DNA of 64,000 nt. Origin: Tridacna crocea (lineage: Eukaryota > Mollusca > Bivalvia > Cardiida > Cardiidae). Below the pieces are notes generated by a model, which did not search any database, was not told the origin of the DNA, and saw only the letters and a program-made list of their open reading frames with translations. Shown one piece after another: positions 44,152 through 56,311 of this stretch. Location of the stretch: contig OX031071.1 of assembly GCA_943736015.1 (NCBI GenBank), forward strand, positions 37,356,619 through 37,420,618. Direction: 5' to 3'. The position numbers were made by a program, and so were the translations under genes. The first letter of the stretch is position 1. Every line of letters begins with the position of its first letter.

Positions 44152-44385
44152 TAACCTTTTACCGCATAATCCCACATCTAAACGTCAATGAAGGATGTGG
44201 CTTTTGAAAACATCGCGAGAAAAGGAGAAAATGCTGGTAACCAGTTTTTTCTCCTGTTTCCACAATATTTTCTATCCTATTAATGACACAGAACTGCATT
44301 TTACCTACATTTATATTGTCGTCTGCAAAAATTAATGCTTTCAAATTTGTCGGATTCAAGATTTTGTTGTTTGGTAAAAAGGTTA
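44152..44385 (+). mobile_element. MITE family 1 (unit 2), 3' of TRIM gene 2
   Basis: Paralogue of 14,394-14,623. Stem and centre are slightly mismatched ('gctggtaaccagttttttct'). Confidence 0.8.
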
Positions 44386-44485
44386 AAACATTGTGGGAAA
44401 AGCAGAAAAAGCTTGTAACCAACATTGATTTTTTCCCACAATGTTTTCTACCTATCATAGACAGAAATCATTATTTAAACTACAT

Positions 44486-44709
44486 TTAACTCTCTACCAA
44501 ACCATATAATTTTAGACTCATCCAAATTTAAGGCATTTGTAGATGACAATATGACTCAAAAATTGAAATTTGTTTTGGGAAGGGAAGGAAACATAATGAG
44601 AAATGGAGAAAATGTTGGTTACCAGCATTTTCTCCCTTTCCCACAATGTTTTCAGAATGTTTCCTTCTCAAGTCCGTGAAAACCAGTGATTTGTTTGGGA
44701 AACACTTAA
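44486..44709 (-). mobile_element. MITE family 1, intact (unit 2)
   Basis: Paralogue of 14,730-14,959, TTAA at both ends. Confidence 0.8.
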
Positions 44710-44917
44710 TTTGTGGTGAGTAACTTACTGCTTTTGATTTGGTCAATTCTCAAACTATGTCATTGGGTGAATAGGTAGTAAACCTGGGCAGTAAGTACAT
44801 GCAAAAACATTGTGGGAAGTAGCATTTTCTCCTTTACCCGTAATTTTGTCAGCACTTCAATGATAAATTTCTTCTGTGGACCTTTATTTACCAGCAAAGC
44901 AGCAGAAGTAGTAGTGT

Positions 44918-45144
44918 TTAACCAATTACAACACAATCCCTACTTTTGAGGACCCCTAGAAAGAAGCCTTTGGAAAACATTGTGGGAAAAGGAGAAAATG
45001 CTGGTAACCAGCATTTTCTCCTTTTCCCACAATGTTTTTCCCTTCGCAAAACAAATTTCAAATTTTCAGTCACTTTTATTTTGTCGTCTGCAAATGCTTT
45101 CAATTAAGACCACTCTATAAATTTGTCATTAGGTAAAGTGTTAA
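44918..45144 (+). mobile_element. MITE family 1 with a perfect hairpin, absent from unit 1
   Basis: TTAA both ends. The arms 'aaaacattgtgggaaaagga' and complement, including 'gaaaatgctggtaaccagca', form about 31 perfectly paired bases per arm. Unit 1 has 'gtagtgcttaattgactg' (15,183) at this place without the element, so it inserted after the units separated (or was lost from unit 1) and was then copied to 46,898-47,124 by the local duplication. Confidence 0.88.
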
Positions 45145-45295
45145 AAGAAAACATTGATATGAGCCATGCTCTGTGAAAAGGGGGCTTAATGCCTCTGTGG
45201 AAAGTTATGACTCGGTCAGCCCGTGGAGTCTGTGCAGGCTGACATGGAACAAAACCTTTCGCTGTTGCTCAATTTTTCTGTATGTTCAAGGACTC

Positions 45296-45495
45296 GACAT
45301 TGAAGGATACGGCTTTTGAAAACATCGTGGGAAAAGGAGAAAATGCTGGTAACCAGCATTTTCTTTTTTTTTCCACGATGTTTTTACCCTATCAATGACA
45401 CAGAAAAGCATTTCAGCTACATTTATATTGTCATCTTCAAAAATTAATGTTTTCAAATTTGTCGGCTCGTAGATTTTGTAGTTTGGTAAGGTTAA
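45296..45495 (+). mobile_element. MITE family 1 copy (unit 2, local duplicate)
   Basis: Third homologue of 14,394/44,152, with 'gaaaatgctggtaaccagca'. It starts the second local duplicate. Confidence 0.75.
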
Positions 45496-45571
45496 AACAT
45501 TGTGGGAAAAGCAGAAAAAGCTTGTAACCAACATTGACTTTCTCCCACAATGTTTTCTGCCTATCATAGAC

Positions 45572-46432
45572 CACAGGAATTTGACATTCTATAACCAAAA
45601 TAAATGATAAAATATGTAAAAAAATATCTCCCCTATATAATAAAAACACAAGGAATGCAACGTCTCGATTGCTGGCGCTAGCACCCGACAGCCTTTCCCA
45701 ACCAAAATCACCCACGAAACAAACATTGATCATAATCTCCTTTAGCCTAGCGATAGACAACAAATTAAAGTACCTGCGACACCCAGCGATACCTCAGTAG
45801 ACACCTTTCAACAGGAGATATCCGTCATGTTTTACAACTTTATCGGTCAATTTTGATTTGTCTGAGACACCATTCGCTGACGTCACAAGAAGAGCAAGGA
45901 AGCATATTTTCGTATTACTTATTACTATTATTTTTTTCGTTTTTAAAATATTTATGGACATCATACGATACTAAAGATTTTTCTAGAAGTAACTAACAAA
46001 AGTATTTGAGCGCATTCCTTTTTAAAGAAAAGATATTTGACTTTTGTGAATAGGGAAATCCCCATGAAGTGAGGTAACTCTATAAACTTAAGCCGTATTG
46101 GACCGTTCACGGGAATCACGTGACGTCAGGGAATGGTGTCTCAGACAAATCAAAATTGACCGATAAAGTTGTAAAACATGACGGATATCTCCGGTTGAAA
46201 GGTGTCTAGTGAGGTATCGCCGGATGTCGCAGGTACTTTAATTTGTTGTCTATCGCTAGGCTATAGGAGATTATGATCAATATGTGTTTCGTGGGTGATT
46301 TTTGTTGGGAAAGGCTGTCGGGTGCTAGCGCCAGCAGTCGAGACGTTGCATTCCTTGTGTTTATATTATATATAGAGAGATTTTTTTCATGTGTTATCAT
46401 TTATTTTGGTCATTGAATGTCAAATTCCTGTG
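45572..46432. mobile_element. 861-bp foldback element with 315-bp inverted arms and a 7-bp TSD
   Basis: Left arm about 45,572-45,886 starts 'cacaggaatttgacatt'; right arm about 46,118-46,432 ends 'aatgtcaaattcctgtg'. The arms pair nearly perfectly out to 'ctgacgtcac' / 'gtgacgtcag'. CATAGAC flanks both ends (45,565-45,571 and 46,433-46,439). The homologous sites at 14,693 and 44,456 read 'tatcatagacagaaa' without the element. The 230-base middle is AT-rich and non-coding. The open frames across it (45,437-45,763 and 46,206-46,400, minus) are shadows of the inverted arms. A 7-bp duplication does not point to one common superfamily. Confidence 0.88.
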
Positions 46433-46439
46433 CATAGAC

Positions 46440-47265
46440 AGACATTATTTAAACTACATTTAACTCTCTACCAAACCATATAATTTTAGACTCATCCAAA
46501 TATAAGGCATTTGTACATGACAAAATTAATATGACTCAAAAATTGAAATTTGTTTTGGGAAGGGAAGGAAACATTATGAGAAATGGAGAAAATGTTGGTT
46601 ACCAGCATTTTCTCCCTTTCCCATAATGTTTTCAGAATGTTTCCTTCTCAAGTCCGTGAAAACCAGTGATTTGTTTGGGAAACACTTAATTTGTGGTGAG
46701 TAACTTACTGCTTTTGATTTGGTCAATTCTAAAACTCGGTCATTGGGTGAATAAGTAGTAAACCTGGGCAGTAAGTTCTTGTAAAAACATTGTGGGAAGT
46801 AGCATTTTCTCCTTTACCCGTAATTTTGTCAGCACTTCAATGATAAATTTCTTCTGTGGACCTTTATTTACCAGCAAAGCAGCAGTAGTAGTAGTGTTTA
46901 ACCAATTACAACACAATCCCTACTTTTGAGGATCCCTAGAAAGAAGCCTTTGGGAAACATTGTGGGAAAAGGAGAAAATGCTGGTAATCAGCATTTTCTC
47001 CTTTTCCCACAATGTTTTTCCCTTCGCAAAGCAAATTTCAAATTTTCAGTCACTTTTATTTTGTCGTCTGCAAATGCTTTCAATTAAGACCACTCTATTA
47101 ATTTGTCATTAGGTAAAGCGTTAAAAGAGAACATTGATATGAGCCATGCTCTGTGAAAAGGGGGCTTAATGCCTCTGTGGAAAGTTATGACTCGGTCAGC
47201 CCGTGGAGTCTGTGCAGGCTGACATGGAACGAAACCTTTCGCTGTTGCTCAATTTTCTGCATGTC
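46440..47265 (+). repeat. Local duplication in unit 2, second copy
   Basis: Copy of 44,440-45,290, lying after the foldback insertion. It contains MITEs at 46,460-46,689 and 46,898-47,124. The equivalents of 15,350-15,545 of unit 1 follow directly (47,265-47,420). Confidence 0.88.
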
Positions 47266-47489
47266 CAAGGACCAGTGTACATCATAGTTATGTCGGATGT
47301 TGAGAAAATATGGCTAATTTGAATCATTTGGGTTATGTGAATTCTTTTCTGGTGTCATGCATCATGGAGATGCAGTAAGTCCCCTTTTGCCAGAGCTTGG
47401 CTTATATATTTTCGTTCATTGTGTAGATTAAGACCAGACTGTGCAGAAGATGTAGTTTGATCTTAGACATAAATAGTTGTATGAAATGG

Positions 47490-47660
47490 AAATGTTTTGT
47501 CTCTTAATCACCTGCTTGGTTCAAATACTTTGGTTGTGTAGAAAAAGACCAGACTGCAAGGAACATGTGGTAGGATCTTGCACATAAGTAGTTTTAGTTG
47601 TACAAAATAGAAAATGTTTTGTCGGTTAATCAACTGCAGTGGAAAACAACACAAACTGTC
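47490..47660 (+). pseudogene. Relic of a TRIM gene 3' end (unit 2)
   Basis: Counterpart of 17,555-17,740. 'ggttaatcaactgcagtgga' plus 'aaacaacaca' matches the stop region of the TRIM genes, with the old stop codon changed to tgg. Nothing else of the gene is left. Confidence 0.55.
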
Positions 47661-47727
47661 GGCATGTTGTATGGATATGTCTATTTTTATCATTAACTGC
47701 TATCTGTAGTTGTAGCAGGAGTGATAT

Positions 47728-48155
47728 TTAACCCTTTACTACATTATCCGGAATCTTAATGGCCTTAAAAGAGAAATATTTTGAAAACATTACAAGAAAA
47801 GGAGAAAATGCTAATATTAACAAGCACTTTCTCAGAATGATTGCTACCCTATCAGAGACAGAAATCATCATTTGTCATGACTTTTAGTTTGTCGTCTACA
47901 AAAGCTTTCAGTTTAATTGAGGTCAAAATTGAGTTCAAAGTTTTCCCTCAATGTTTTCTCTCATACCAGAAACATAAATTGTCATTCATGGAACGTTAGA
48001 TTTGTGGTTTGCGAATGCTTTCAGTTTAATTGAGGTCAAAATTGTGTTCAAAGTTTTCTCTCAGTGTTTTCTCTCATACCAGAAACATAAATTGTCATTC
48101 ATACAACGTTAAATTTGTCGTTGGCGAATGCTTTCAGTTTAATTGAGGTTAACAT
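47728..48155 (+). mobile_element. MITE family 1 copy with triplicated right part (unit 2)
   Basis: Begins 'ttaaccctttactacattat'. The segment with 'gctttcagtttaattgaggt' and 'cataccagaaacataaattg' is repeated in tandem. Confidence 0.6.
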
Positions 48156-48489
48156 TTTTGTCGTCCAGTCAAGAATTAATTATATATATACAGTGCAGTA
48201 TTATGCAATTCTATAGACTCTGCAGCCCCAGATCAGACTGCACAGGCAGCGCAAACTAATCTTCAATATATTTGAATGATCGGATAGTGTTTGTGACATG
48301 CTTTTGTCAAATCGGTCTTGAGTATGGAATATATATATGAGTCATGCTCTTTGAAAAGGACTAGTCTACCTCATGATCAAGTGGATCATTTAAAAAAGTG
48401 CCTGTTATGGATCCATAAATATGTAGTGACTGATTTTTAGACTGATTACTATAAGTTTTTACCCATTAATCCATAGTTTTAAGGATGCT

Positions 48490-48600
48490 GTAAATGAAGT
48501 GGTTTTGAAAACATCGTGAGAAAACGAGAAAAAGGTGTTAAACAGCATTTTCTCTTCATTTTCAACAATGATCTCTACCATTTTAAAAAACATTTTTACA
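48490..48600. mobile_element. MITE family 1 fragment (unit 2)
   Basis: Paralogue of 18,480-18,600. Confidence 0.5.
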
Positions 48601-48775
48601 TGTTTTTGGTCAAATCGTTTAGTCGGCAAAAGCTTTCAATGAAGGCTAGTATATTTTTTTTGTAATTTTATAAATGTTTTTGAAAGGTTGTCTGTTACAA
48701 AGGTATATAAACTTATGTTTGTGAATCTACAGTAATTTTAGACTTGAAAATTATATTTAAGAGCTATGCTTTATT

Positions 48776-48989
48776 CTTTAACAAATTACACAGTTTTAGA
48801 ACTTTCCAAATTAAAAGCAGACAAAGAGAAAAATGACTCAAAAATTGAACTTTGACTTTAGGAGAGCAGAAAACACTGTGGAAAAAGGAGAAAAGGCTGG
48901 TTACCAGCATTTTCTCCTATTCGAACAATCTTTCCAGAAGCGTTCTTCCTATGGGTCATAAAACCAGGGATTGTCTGGTAACAGGTTAA
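48776..48989 (-). mobile_element. MITE family 1 (unit 2)
   Basis: Paralogue of 18,763-19,002. The hairpin is 'ggagaaaaggctggttacca' with 'gcattttctcctattc'; one arm carries a G for T change. Confidence 0.78.
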
Positions 48990-49059
48990 TACATCTCTGT
49001 AACATAACATACCAGGCAAGTAATTATAATTATTCTAATCATGGATCCATAAAATCCAT

Positions 49060-49340
49060 TTTGTCTACTGACTTACTGAATCATAAAGTACACTGGTCCT
49101 GTGGCATGCAGACAATTGAATAATAAAATCCATTTTGTCTACTGACTTACTGAATCATAAAGTACACTGGTCCTGTGGCATGCAGACAATTGAACAATAG
49201 AATCCATTTTGTCAAATAAGTTAATGAATCATTAGGTACACTGGTCCTTTGTGGTATAGCAGACAATTGAACAATAGAATCCATTTTGTCAAATAAGTTA
49301 ATGAATCATAAAGTACACTGGTCCTTTGGCATGCAGACAA
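49060..49340 (+). repeat. Tandem repeat, about 78-bp unit, expanded in unit 2
   Basis: Four units of 'aaaatccattttgtctactg', 'acttactgaatcataaagta', 'cactggtcctgtggcatgca' and 'gacaattgaa'. Unit 1 has one unit (19,045-19,115). Confidence 0.85.
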
Positions 49341-49904
49341 TTGAACCATAGCAGACTGCAAAGGATGACATGGATGGCTACTTTTTGAAGATGCATTAAG
49401 CTCCTTTTTTACAGAGAATTGACATTTTTTGCATATTTGTTAATACCTGCTGGACAGTTGTTACATCTAGGAATAATCCATAGCAGTGTCCTATTAAAGA
49501 TCTACACTGTCATGAATAAACCATGACATACTGATATACATGCAGGTCTTTATGAAGAAATATAAACTTCCGCGATTTAATGTCGCTGTCTACTGTCCAG
49601 AACATTACCCCATTCTTCATTATAAACATTACCGCATTCTTCATTATGAAGTTTTCCTGCGCAGTCAGACATTGTCAAGATCCGACAGCACCTACTGTCC
49701 AGTCTAACCGTGGATCATAGCATATCATGGTTATTTTTTTACTAATGAATCGGGCTTTGAACTCTCAATATCTTGATTTTCATTTTCTTTGGCAAATTAG
49801 AGTTCATGTTACTCAGGAATTGGTAATGTTCTTGTGAAACAATTTTAGACTGATCATTATTATTATTATTGCTGTATTTTCAGATGAGGGTAGATGTTTG
49901 AGAA

Positions 49905-50395
49905 GATGACATGTATAAGTGTTGAGAAGAAATGAAGAGAAATTTTACCCATAATACCTTGGAAAACTATGTGTAGAACAGGAAAACATATTGGTGAGGA
50001 GAAATGAAGAGAAATTCTACCCGTGATACAGTGGAAAACATGTGAAACAGGACAACATATTGGTGAGGATTAATGAGGAGAAATTCTACCCGTGATACCT
50101 CGGCAAAACATGTGTAAAACAGGACAACGTATAGGTGACGAGAAATGAGGAGAAATTCTACCCATGATACCTCGGAAAAACATGTGTGCAATAGGATAAC
50201 ATATTGGTGAGGAGAAACGAGGAGAAATTCTACCCGTTATACCTTGGAAAATATGTGTGAAACGGCACAACATATTGGTGAGGAAATATGAGAAGAAATT
50301 CCACCCATGATACATTGGAAAAACATTTGTAATATTGTAACATAGGACAACTTATTGTTAAGGAGAAAGGAGAAATTCTACCCTTGGAAAAACAT
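49905..50395 (+). repeat. Minisatellite, about 70-73-bp unit, unit 2
   Basis: Paralogue of 19,680-20,110 with about one extra unit. Confidence 0.9.
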
Positions 50396-50764
50396 ATGTG
50401 AAATAGGAAAACTTGAAAAAACTGGGTTTTTTAAATCGGTGACTAACTTTTTTTCATTGTTTTTCATGAAAGCGCTTTGTCACTGGAAATTTCTAAATAG
50501 TGACTTGTTACATTAAATATTTTATATTGTGACAGCTGCTTTTCACAATGTTTTTTTTTTTTTGGCATTCTCAGACAAAAGTTTTATACATTTAGCCACA
50601 TTTATTCTGTCCATTGTGCATCGTCCTAATCTAAATTTATGTCGTTAGGTAAAGTTAAAGCACAAATACCATCATTTGTATCTTAGAGATAATTGGTATA
50701 TCCGTAATGAGTGAGGTCGATCTTAAAAACATCCAATCACAGCACAACTACTGATTAAGTTTTC

Positions 50765-50965
50765 CAGGAGGCAAGCACTGAAAAACATTTTCAGACAACA
50801 AAATGAATGTGATCTAAAAATAGAATTTTGTTTTTGGTAGGGTAGAAAACATTGTAGGAAAAGGTGGAATTGCTGGTTACTAGCATTTACTACTTTGTCC
50901 AACAAAGTATTCAGGCGGCTTCTTCCTCGAGCATGTTAAAATTTGGGATTGTGTGTTAAAGGTTT
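50765..50965. mobile_element. MITE family 1 copy (unit 2)
   Basis: Paralogue of 20,465-20,665 with 'aacattgtaggaaaaggtgg' and 'gctggttactagcattt'. Confidence 0.65.
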
Positions 50966-51439
50966 AAACGTTGGAAAAGTAAAATGTGTTCTTATATCAT
51001 TTTCCATCTTATATGCATATATAATTATGAACAGATTTTATTTACGTAATTGTATTTAAATGTATATGTGTATACAGCAAGTGTACTTATTGTAATTGTA
51101 TATATTGTTTGTACATGTATATATATAAGTACAGATCTTATGTTTGTAATTGTATATACATGTGAATATAATGTAGAAGAAGACAAAGTCTACAAGAAAC
51201 AACTTACATGCTTATTTTAGCTTCATTTTGATGAGCTGTTATTTGTAAGTTTTTGTATGACATATGTATTCTTTATCGTGGTTTATGTCATTTTCGACTT
51301 TATTTCAATTATATTATAGTGACAGCTTACTTATTCATGTGTGTCATGGTTTCAAATAGTACCTGCCTGGGGCTCTGAGGTGTCTTGTTAATTAAAGAAC
51401 ATTCCTGTAAAATGACCAAAGCCTCGACTAAGAATACAT

Positions 51440-52165
51440 ACAGGGGTTTCAAGATTTTTTAGTCCTATATCTTCCCCACTGAGCCACAAAGCAAAATGAC
51501 TGCCAGTAAACAAATTTTAGGCCCTTCAGGGCCTCTAATTTAATTCTATATCTTTATCATAGAGTCACAAAGGATCTTGTATGATTTAATGTAGTTAATG
51601 TTAAGTATCAGTCATTTACCATTTCAACACTGAAAATTCCTTCAATTTAATCCTATATCTTCACCAATGGGCCACATAGGACCTTGTATGATTAAATGTA
51701 GTCAATGTTAAGTATCGGTCACTTAACATTTGAACATTAAGAATTCCTACAACTTAATCATATATCTTCACCACTGGGCCACAGAGGACCTTGTATGATT
51801 AAATATACTTAATGTTAAGTACCATCAATTTACCATTTGAGCATTAACAATTCCTATAATTTAATCCTTTTTCTTCACCACTAAGCCACAGAGGACCTTG
51901 TATGATTAAATGTTGTTAATGTTATGTATCAGTCATTTACCATTAGAGAACTAACAATTCCTGTAATTTAATCCTTTATCTTCACCACTGGGCCGCAGCG
52001 GACCCTGTATGATTCAATTTAGTTAACGTTAAGTATCAGTCATTTACCATTTGAATACTAACATTTCCTATAATTTAATCCTTTATCTTTATCAATGGAC
52101 CACAGATGATCTTGTGTGATTAAATTTAGTTGATGTTAAGAATGAGTCATTTACCAGTTGAACAC
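51440..52165 (+). repeat. Tandem repeat, about 107-bp unit, unit 2
   Basis: Paralogue of 21,130-21,840, about six units. Confidence 0.9.
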
Positions 52166-52475
52166 TAACGATGGATGAAGTTGACCCATACACTGGCAAA
52201 TGAAGGTTTCATGTATCGCTCTAATACATTTTATGAAGTCATCACTAAGAAAAGGAAAAGCCATTTTCGTTTCTGATTGACTTAAGCCTGGGGTAGTATG
52301 ACGCTTTGACATACATGAACATTTATGAATAGCAAAGGTTTTGACTAATGTCAGCCTGTGCAAACTGGGCAGTCCGACACGAGCCAAAATGTTTTTGCAG
52401 CCACATTAAGCCCCCTTTTTACAGAGCATGATTCGACAATTTTGTTGTTTTAAGGAAATGGGATCTAAGATCAGC

Positions 52476-52704
52476 CATTACCTCTTTACCAAAAGAGAAA
52501 ATCCTAGTCTGGTCTAAATTGAAAGCATTTGCAGATGACAAAATATATGTGACTCAAAAATTGAAACTTGACTTTTGAAGAGTAGAAAACATTGTGGGAA
52601 AAGGAGAAAATGCTGGTAACCAGCATTTTTTCCTTTTCCCACGGGTTTTTAGATGATGTCTTCCTCAGGGTCGTAAAAACCAGGAATTGTTTGGTACAGG
52701 TTAA
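52476..52704 (-). mobile_element. MITE family 1 (unit 2)
   Basis: Paralogue of 22,144-22,372; hairpin 'gaaaatgctggtaaccagca' intact. Confidence 0.78.
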
Positions 52705-52811
52705 AATATTTATAGTCTGGTATTCTATCTATATTGTTTTATACTACTCACACTTTGATAGGGATCACTAACATATTTCTGTATGGGTTTATATTTTACC
52801 ACAGTTTTGGA

Positions 52812-53032
52812 TAAGCTCTTTACTATACTGTAAGATTTTAGATTTGGCCAAGTTGAAAGCATTTTAGCTGACTAAAAACCATATGCACTTCGCTGTCTGT
52901 CATGGGGTAGAAAACATCGTTAGAAAAGGAGAAAATGCTGGTATCCAGCATTTTCTTCTTTTCGAACAATGTTTTCCAAAGGCTTTTTTCTCGGTGTCTT
53001 TAACAGTCGGCATTGTGAGGTATAGGCATGAA
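52812..53032 (-). mobile_element. MITE family 1 (unit 2)
   Basis: Paralogue of 22,486-22,706, with 'gagaaaatgctggtatccag'. Confidence 0.75.
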
Positions 53033-53335
53033 GATCCATTTCCACTGGTTATTTTATTGATCAGTTTAGCAATGTAACATATTGTAAAACCATACATGAT
53101 ACATGCCACATTTAGATTAAATGTGATCCCTAGCAAATTTTGAGTAGTATAGTTTGAGATCCTAACTAAAGCTGGCTAGACATCGCAATAGCAGGGTAAT
53201 TTTCATAGACATAATTCATTCAAATTATGTTTTAGATTCTCATGATATCCAATGAGCTGTACTTACATACTTGTGATAATGTATAGCAAATTATGAAATT
53301 AAGATATCACCCTTCAACAATGTATTCCAAGATTT

Positions 53336-53545
53336 TTATCCCTTTAATACTGTCTAGTGAAGGGTTTTCAAAGCAACTTGGATAAAAAGAGAAAATGCTT
53401 GTAAACAGCATTTCTTCTCTTTCGCAATATTTTCTGACTTATCAAGGACAGAAATCATATGTTGAGATACATTTCATTTTTTTTCTGCAAATGCATTCAT
53501 TTAATTTTGTAAAGTTCAAAGTTTTATCCTTTGGTAGAGAGTTAA
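53336..53545 (+). mobile_element. Degenerate MITE family 1 (unit 2)
   Basis: Paralogue of 23,006-23,221; 'aaaaagagaaaatgcttgta' and 'cctttggtagagagttaa'. Confidence 0.6.
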
Positions 53546-53589
53546 TGAACCTATTTTTTTTTATGTAAAATTGTGTTTTATTGGATACT

Positions 53590-53696
53590 TTAATCATTTG
53601 TATGCTGAATAATTAATTTTTATCTCCATTGGCCAAAGGCCTGCACTCTTATGACTTTGTCATGAACTGGTGTCTGTCGTGTGTGGGTGGGTGGGT

Positions 53697-53734
<38 letters not shown>

Positions 53735-54700
53735 ATCCGTCCGTGCGTGCGTGCATGTGTTAACTTTTACTTCAAACATCTCCTTCTTCTTCTAATTTTG
53801 GTGAAACTTCCCAGAAATGATCTTGCCATGGTACTCTACAGAATTTGTACAAAAAAAAGGATTCCTTCAAAAACTTTGGTTGTCACAGCAACAAAAAAGA
53901 AAAAGTACTGAAAATCTTTAAAAAAAATTTCTTATCTGAAGCCAAAAGTCCCATGGTTTCCAAATTTGGCATGTAGCTTTATCTAATAGTATTGTACCAA
54001 GTTTTATTTCAATTATAGCCCTGGGGTTGAAATTGGCTCTGTCCTGGGGATCACAAGTTTTCCAAGGGTTTGTCTCATGAAAACTGAAAATCTTCCCGTA
54101 CGTAGCCATAAGGCTTTGGGCTAGTATATAGTGCTTGTAGCTTTATCTAATTGGCCTCTACCAAGAGTGTCAATATTAAAGCCCTGGGGTCGAAATTTAC
54201 CATACCGGGGGGCACAAGTTTTACCGGTACATCTACATAGGGTTACAGAGGTAAAATTAGGTAAATATCATCTTGTACCTGGCAGTATGTCCTAGGGCTT
54301 ACAAATTTTGCATGTAACTTAATGTAATAGGCATCTACTAAGTTTCTTAAAGTTGTAACCCTCAGATTACAATTGGCCCCATCCTTGAGGTCAAGAGTTT
54401 TACATGGGCTTACATATTGCAAATTAAATCGTCCTGCACCGAGGCATAAGACCTAGGGCAGTCAATTTTTGCTTATAGCTTTATCTAGTGGGCATTTTCC
54501 AAGACAGCCAATATCCTGTAATCAAATTTGGCCCACCCAAGTTTCACATGGGCTTATAAAATGAAAACTTGAGAAATCATATTGGTGCGTACCATAAGAC
54601 CTTGGTATAGATATGGAGGCTTCAAAAATCTTGTTGAACTCTACATGGATTCAAGTAATTACAGCTCTCTTGTAAATAACTTCCCTTGGCTCAAATTTGT
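53590..54700. repeat. Dispersed molluscan-type non-coding repeat, unit 2
   Basis: Paralogue of 23,270-24,340, with the same recurring phrases ('agccctggggtcgaaattta', 'gtagccataaggctttgggc'). Confidence 0.6.
53697..53735. repeat. (GT)n microsatellite
   Basis: About 17 GT dinucleotides. It is much shorter in unit 1 (23,349-23,360). Confidence 0.95.
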
Positions 54701-55239
54701 AAGTATTCTAGTTGAACCCAACTGGCCAGGTATTGCAATGTTTGACGTGAAGGGTTTGTTACTTGTAAGTGATGTAGGGCCTTTATGACTCTCTTGTTTA
54801 TTCTCCTGTAATGCATTGAGCAGTTCTGCCCTAAAGATGTCAAATCATGAGAAATACCTTCTCAATAGGAAAGACAAACTTGGTATATATAATGCAATTT
54901 TAATGTTGTTTGAGCAGAGATAGGTTGTGCAATAGCGGACATTGGAGATCAGCGATCAGACTGCCGATTCTTTACTTTAAAGTCAGAGTTTGATCCACAT
55001 AGTCCACTAAATTGGCAGTTTGTGATAAGCAGTTTTTTAGTGTTGTGCTGAATACAGAGAATCAACATTTTCAAATTAGATAAAGAGACATTGTTATTGG
55101 AGTGTTTAGATTATTTGGAATGTGTTATTGAATATTAGATAGCTAATAACTGTAGAATAATATTATGTTCTTTAATTGTTTTATTTTATCAATAATATAC
55201 TGTAACGGCCTAAAGACTACGCCTTTTTTTTTTAACTCG

Positions 55240-55540
55240 CCACACCATAAATAGCTCTTTTTGGTGAACTTAGGAGATCGTGTCGTGTCCTACGTCCGTC
55301 AGGCGTCATGTGCTTGTCATCTTGTATGCACTCTAGAGGCCAGATTAAAAATTTGAAAGCATATGAAACTGGGATAGGATATTTGTCCGGAAGGTATCTC
55401 GGCAGGGTTGAAAATGGGTCATGTTGGTTCAAAATTTAGGTCTCTGGGACAAATCTTACGAAAATATTGAGACCATATTTCAGGTCTGATACCAATAAAA
55501 CTTGGTCAGAATGTGTTTCTTAATTACATCTAGAACAGGT
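55240..55540 (+). repeat. Molluscan-type repeat with 'ctcgcc' head (unit 2)
   Basis: Paralogue of 26,280-26,560 ('ctctagaggccagattaaaa', 'aaaatgggtcatgttggttc'). Confidence 0.55.
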
Positions 55541-55934
55541 TAAAATTTGATGGCAGGATATATCATACACTATATAGATAACCGCTTAATTCATATTATT
55601 GTGACATTTTCTGTTCACAACATATTTCAGATTAAATACTGAAATAGCCTATATGTTACAATATCTTTGTTACTCCACAAATGTAAGAATTAAGAATTTA
55701 GAATTAGAAAGTCGGCATTGTGCAGTAAAGGCTTAAGGAAGCAGGAATGCAACCAAACGCGTGATCATTGGTCTATAAATGGTGCCAGAGGATTTACGAG
55801 GGTCTAACATCTCTAGATGAAAAATAAGTGGCAGACAAAAGAATTATTCTGACGTGTTGATCCAGAAGAATAATGATGTTTTAAAGAATGGATCTCGGAT
55901 TAATAATGATGACCTTGTTTCGAATGTACCCACA

Positions 55935-56225
55935 ACATGTAATTACCCTAGAATGAAATATGAACTGCTGTACTCACAACATGTGCACACCCATTATTAA
56001 GATAATGAGCCACTGTACTCATAGCATGTACTCACCCGTGATTCAAATAGGAGCCACTATACTCATCCATGATTGATTCATGAACCACTGTACTCACAAC
56101 ATGTACTCACCCGTGATTAAATATGGACCACAGTACTCACAACATATACTCATCCATGATTGATTCATGAGCCACTGTACTCAGTCTCATAACATTTACT
56201 TACCCGTGATTTAAAAATAGACCAC
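55935..56225 (+). repeat. Tandem repeat, about 55-60-bp unit, unit 2
   Basis: Paralogue of 26,965-27,440 with fewer units. Confidence 0.8.
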
Positions 56226-56265
56226 ATTTGTGCTCATGGGATATCCCATCTTTTTACTAATAAAG

Positions 56266-56311
56266 AAATAATAATAATAATAATAATAATAATTATTATT
56301 ATTATTGTTAT
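56266..56311. repeat. (ATA)n(TAT)n microsatellite, unit 2
   Basis: 'aataataataataataat' followed by its mirror 'attattattattgttatt'; self-complementary. Confidence 0.9.

Larger units (their letters stand above)
44440..45290 (+). repeat. Local duplication in unit 2, first copy
   Basis: Near-identical to about 46,440-47,265 (only scattered single-base differences), including MITEs at 44,486-44,709 and 44,918-45,144 and the 'tatgactcggtcagcccgtg' block. Unit 1 has a single equivalent (14,700-15,350). Confidence 0.88.

Noticed and set aside
45437-46400. Minus-strand frames (45,437-45,763; 46,206-46,400) that look like fragments of one protein
   Set aside because: They are the two inverted arms of the foldback element read on one strand and have no independent support.
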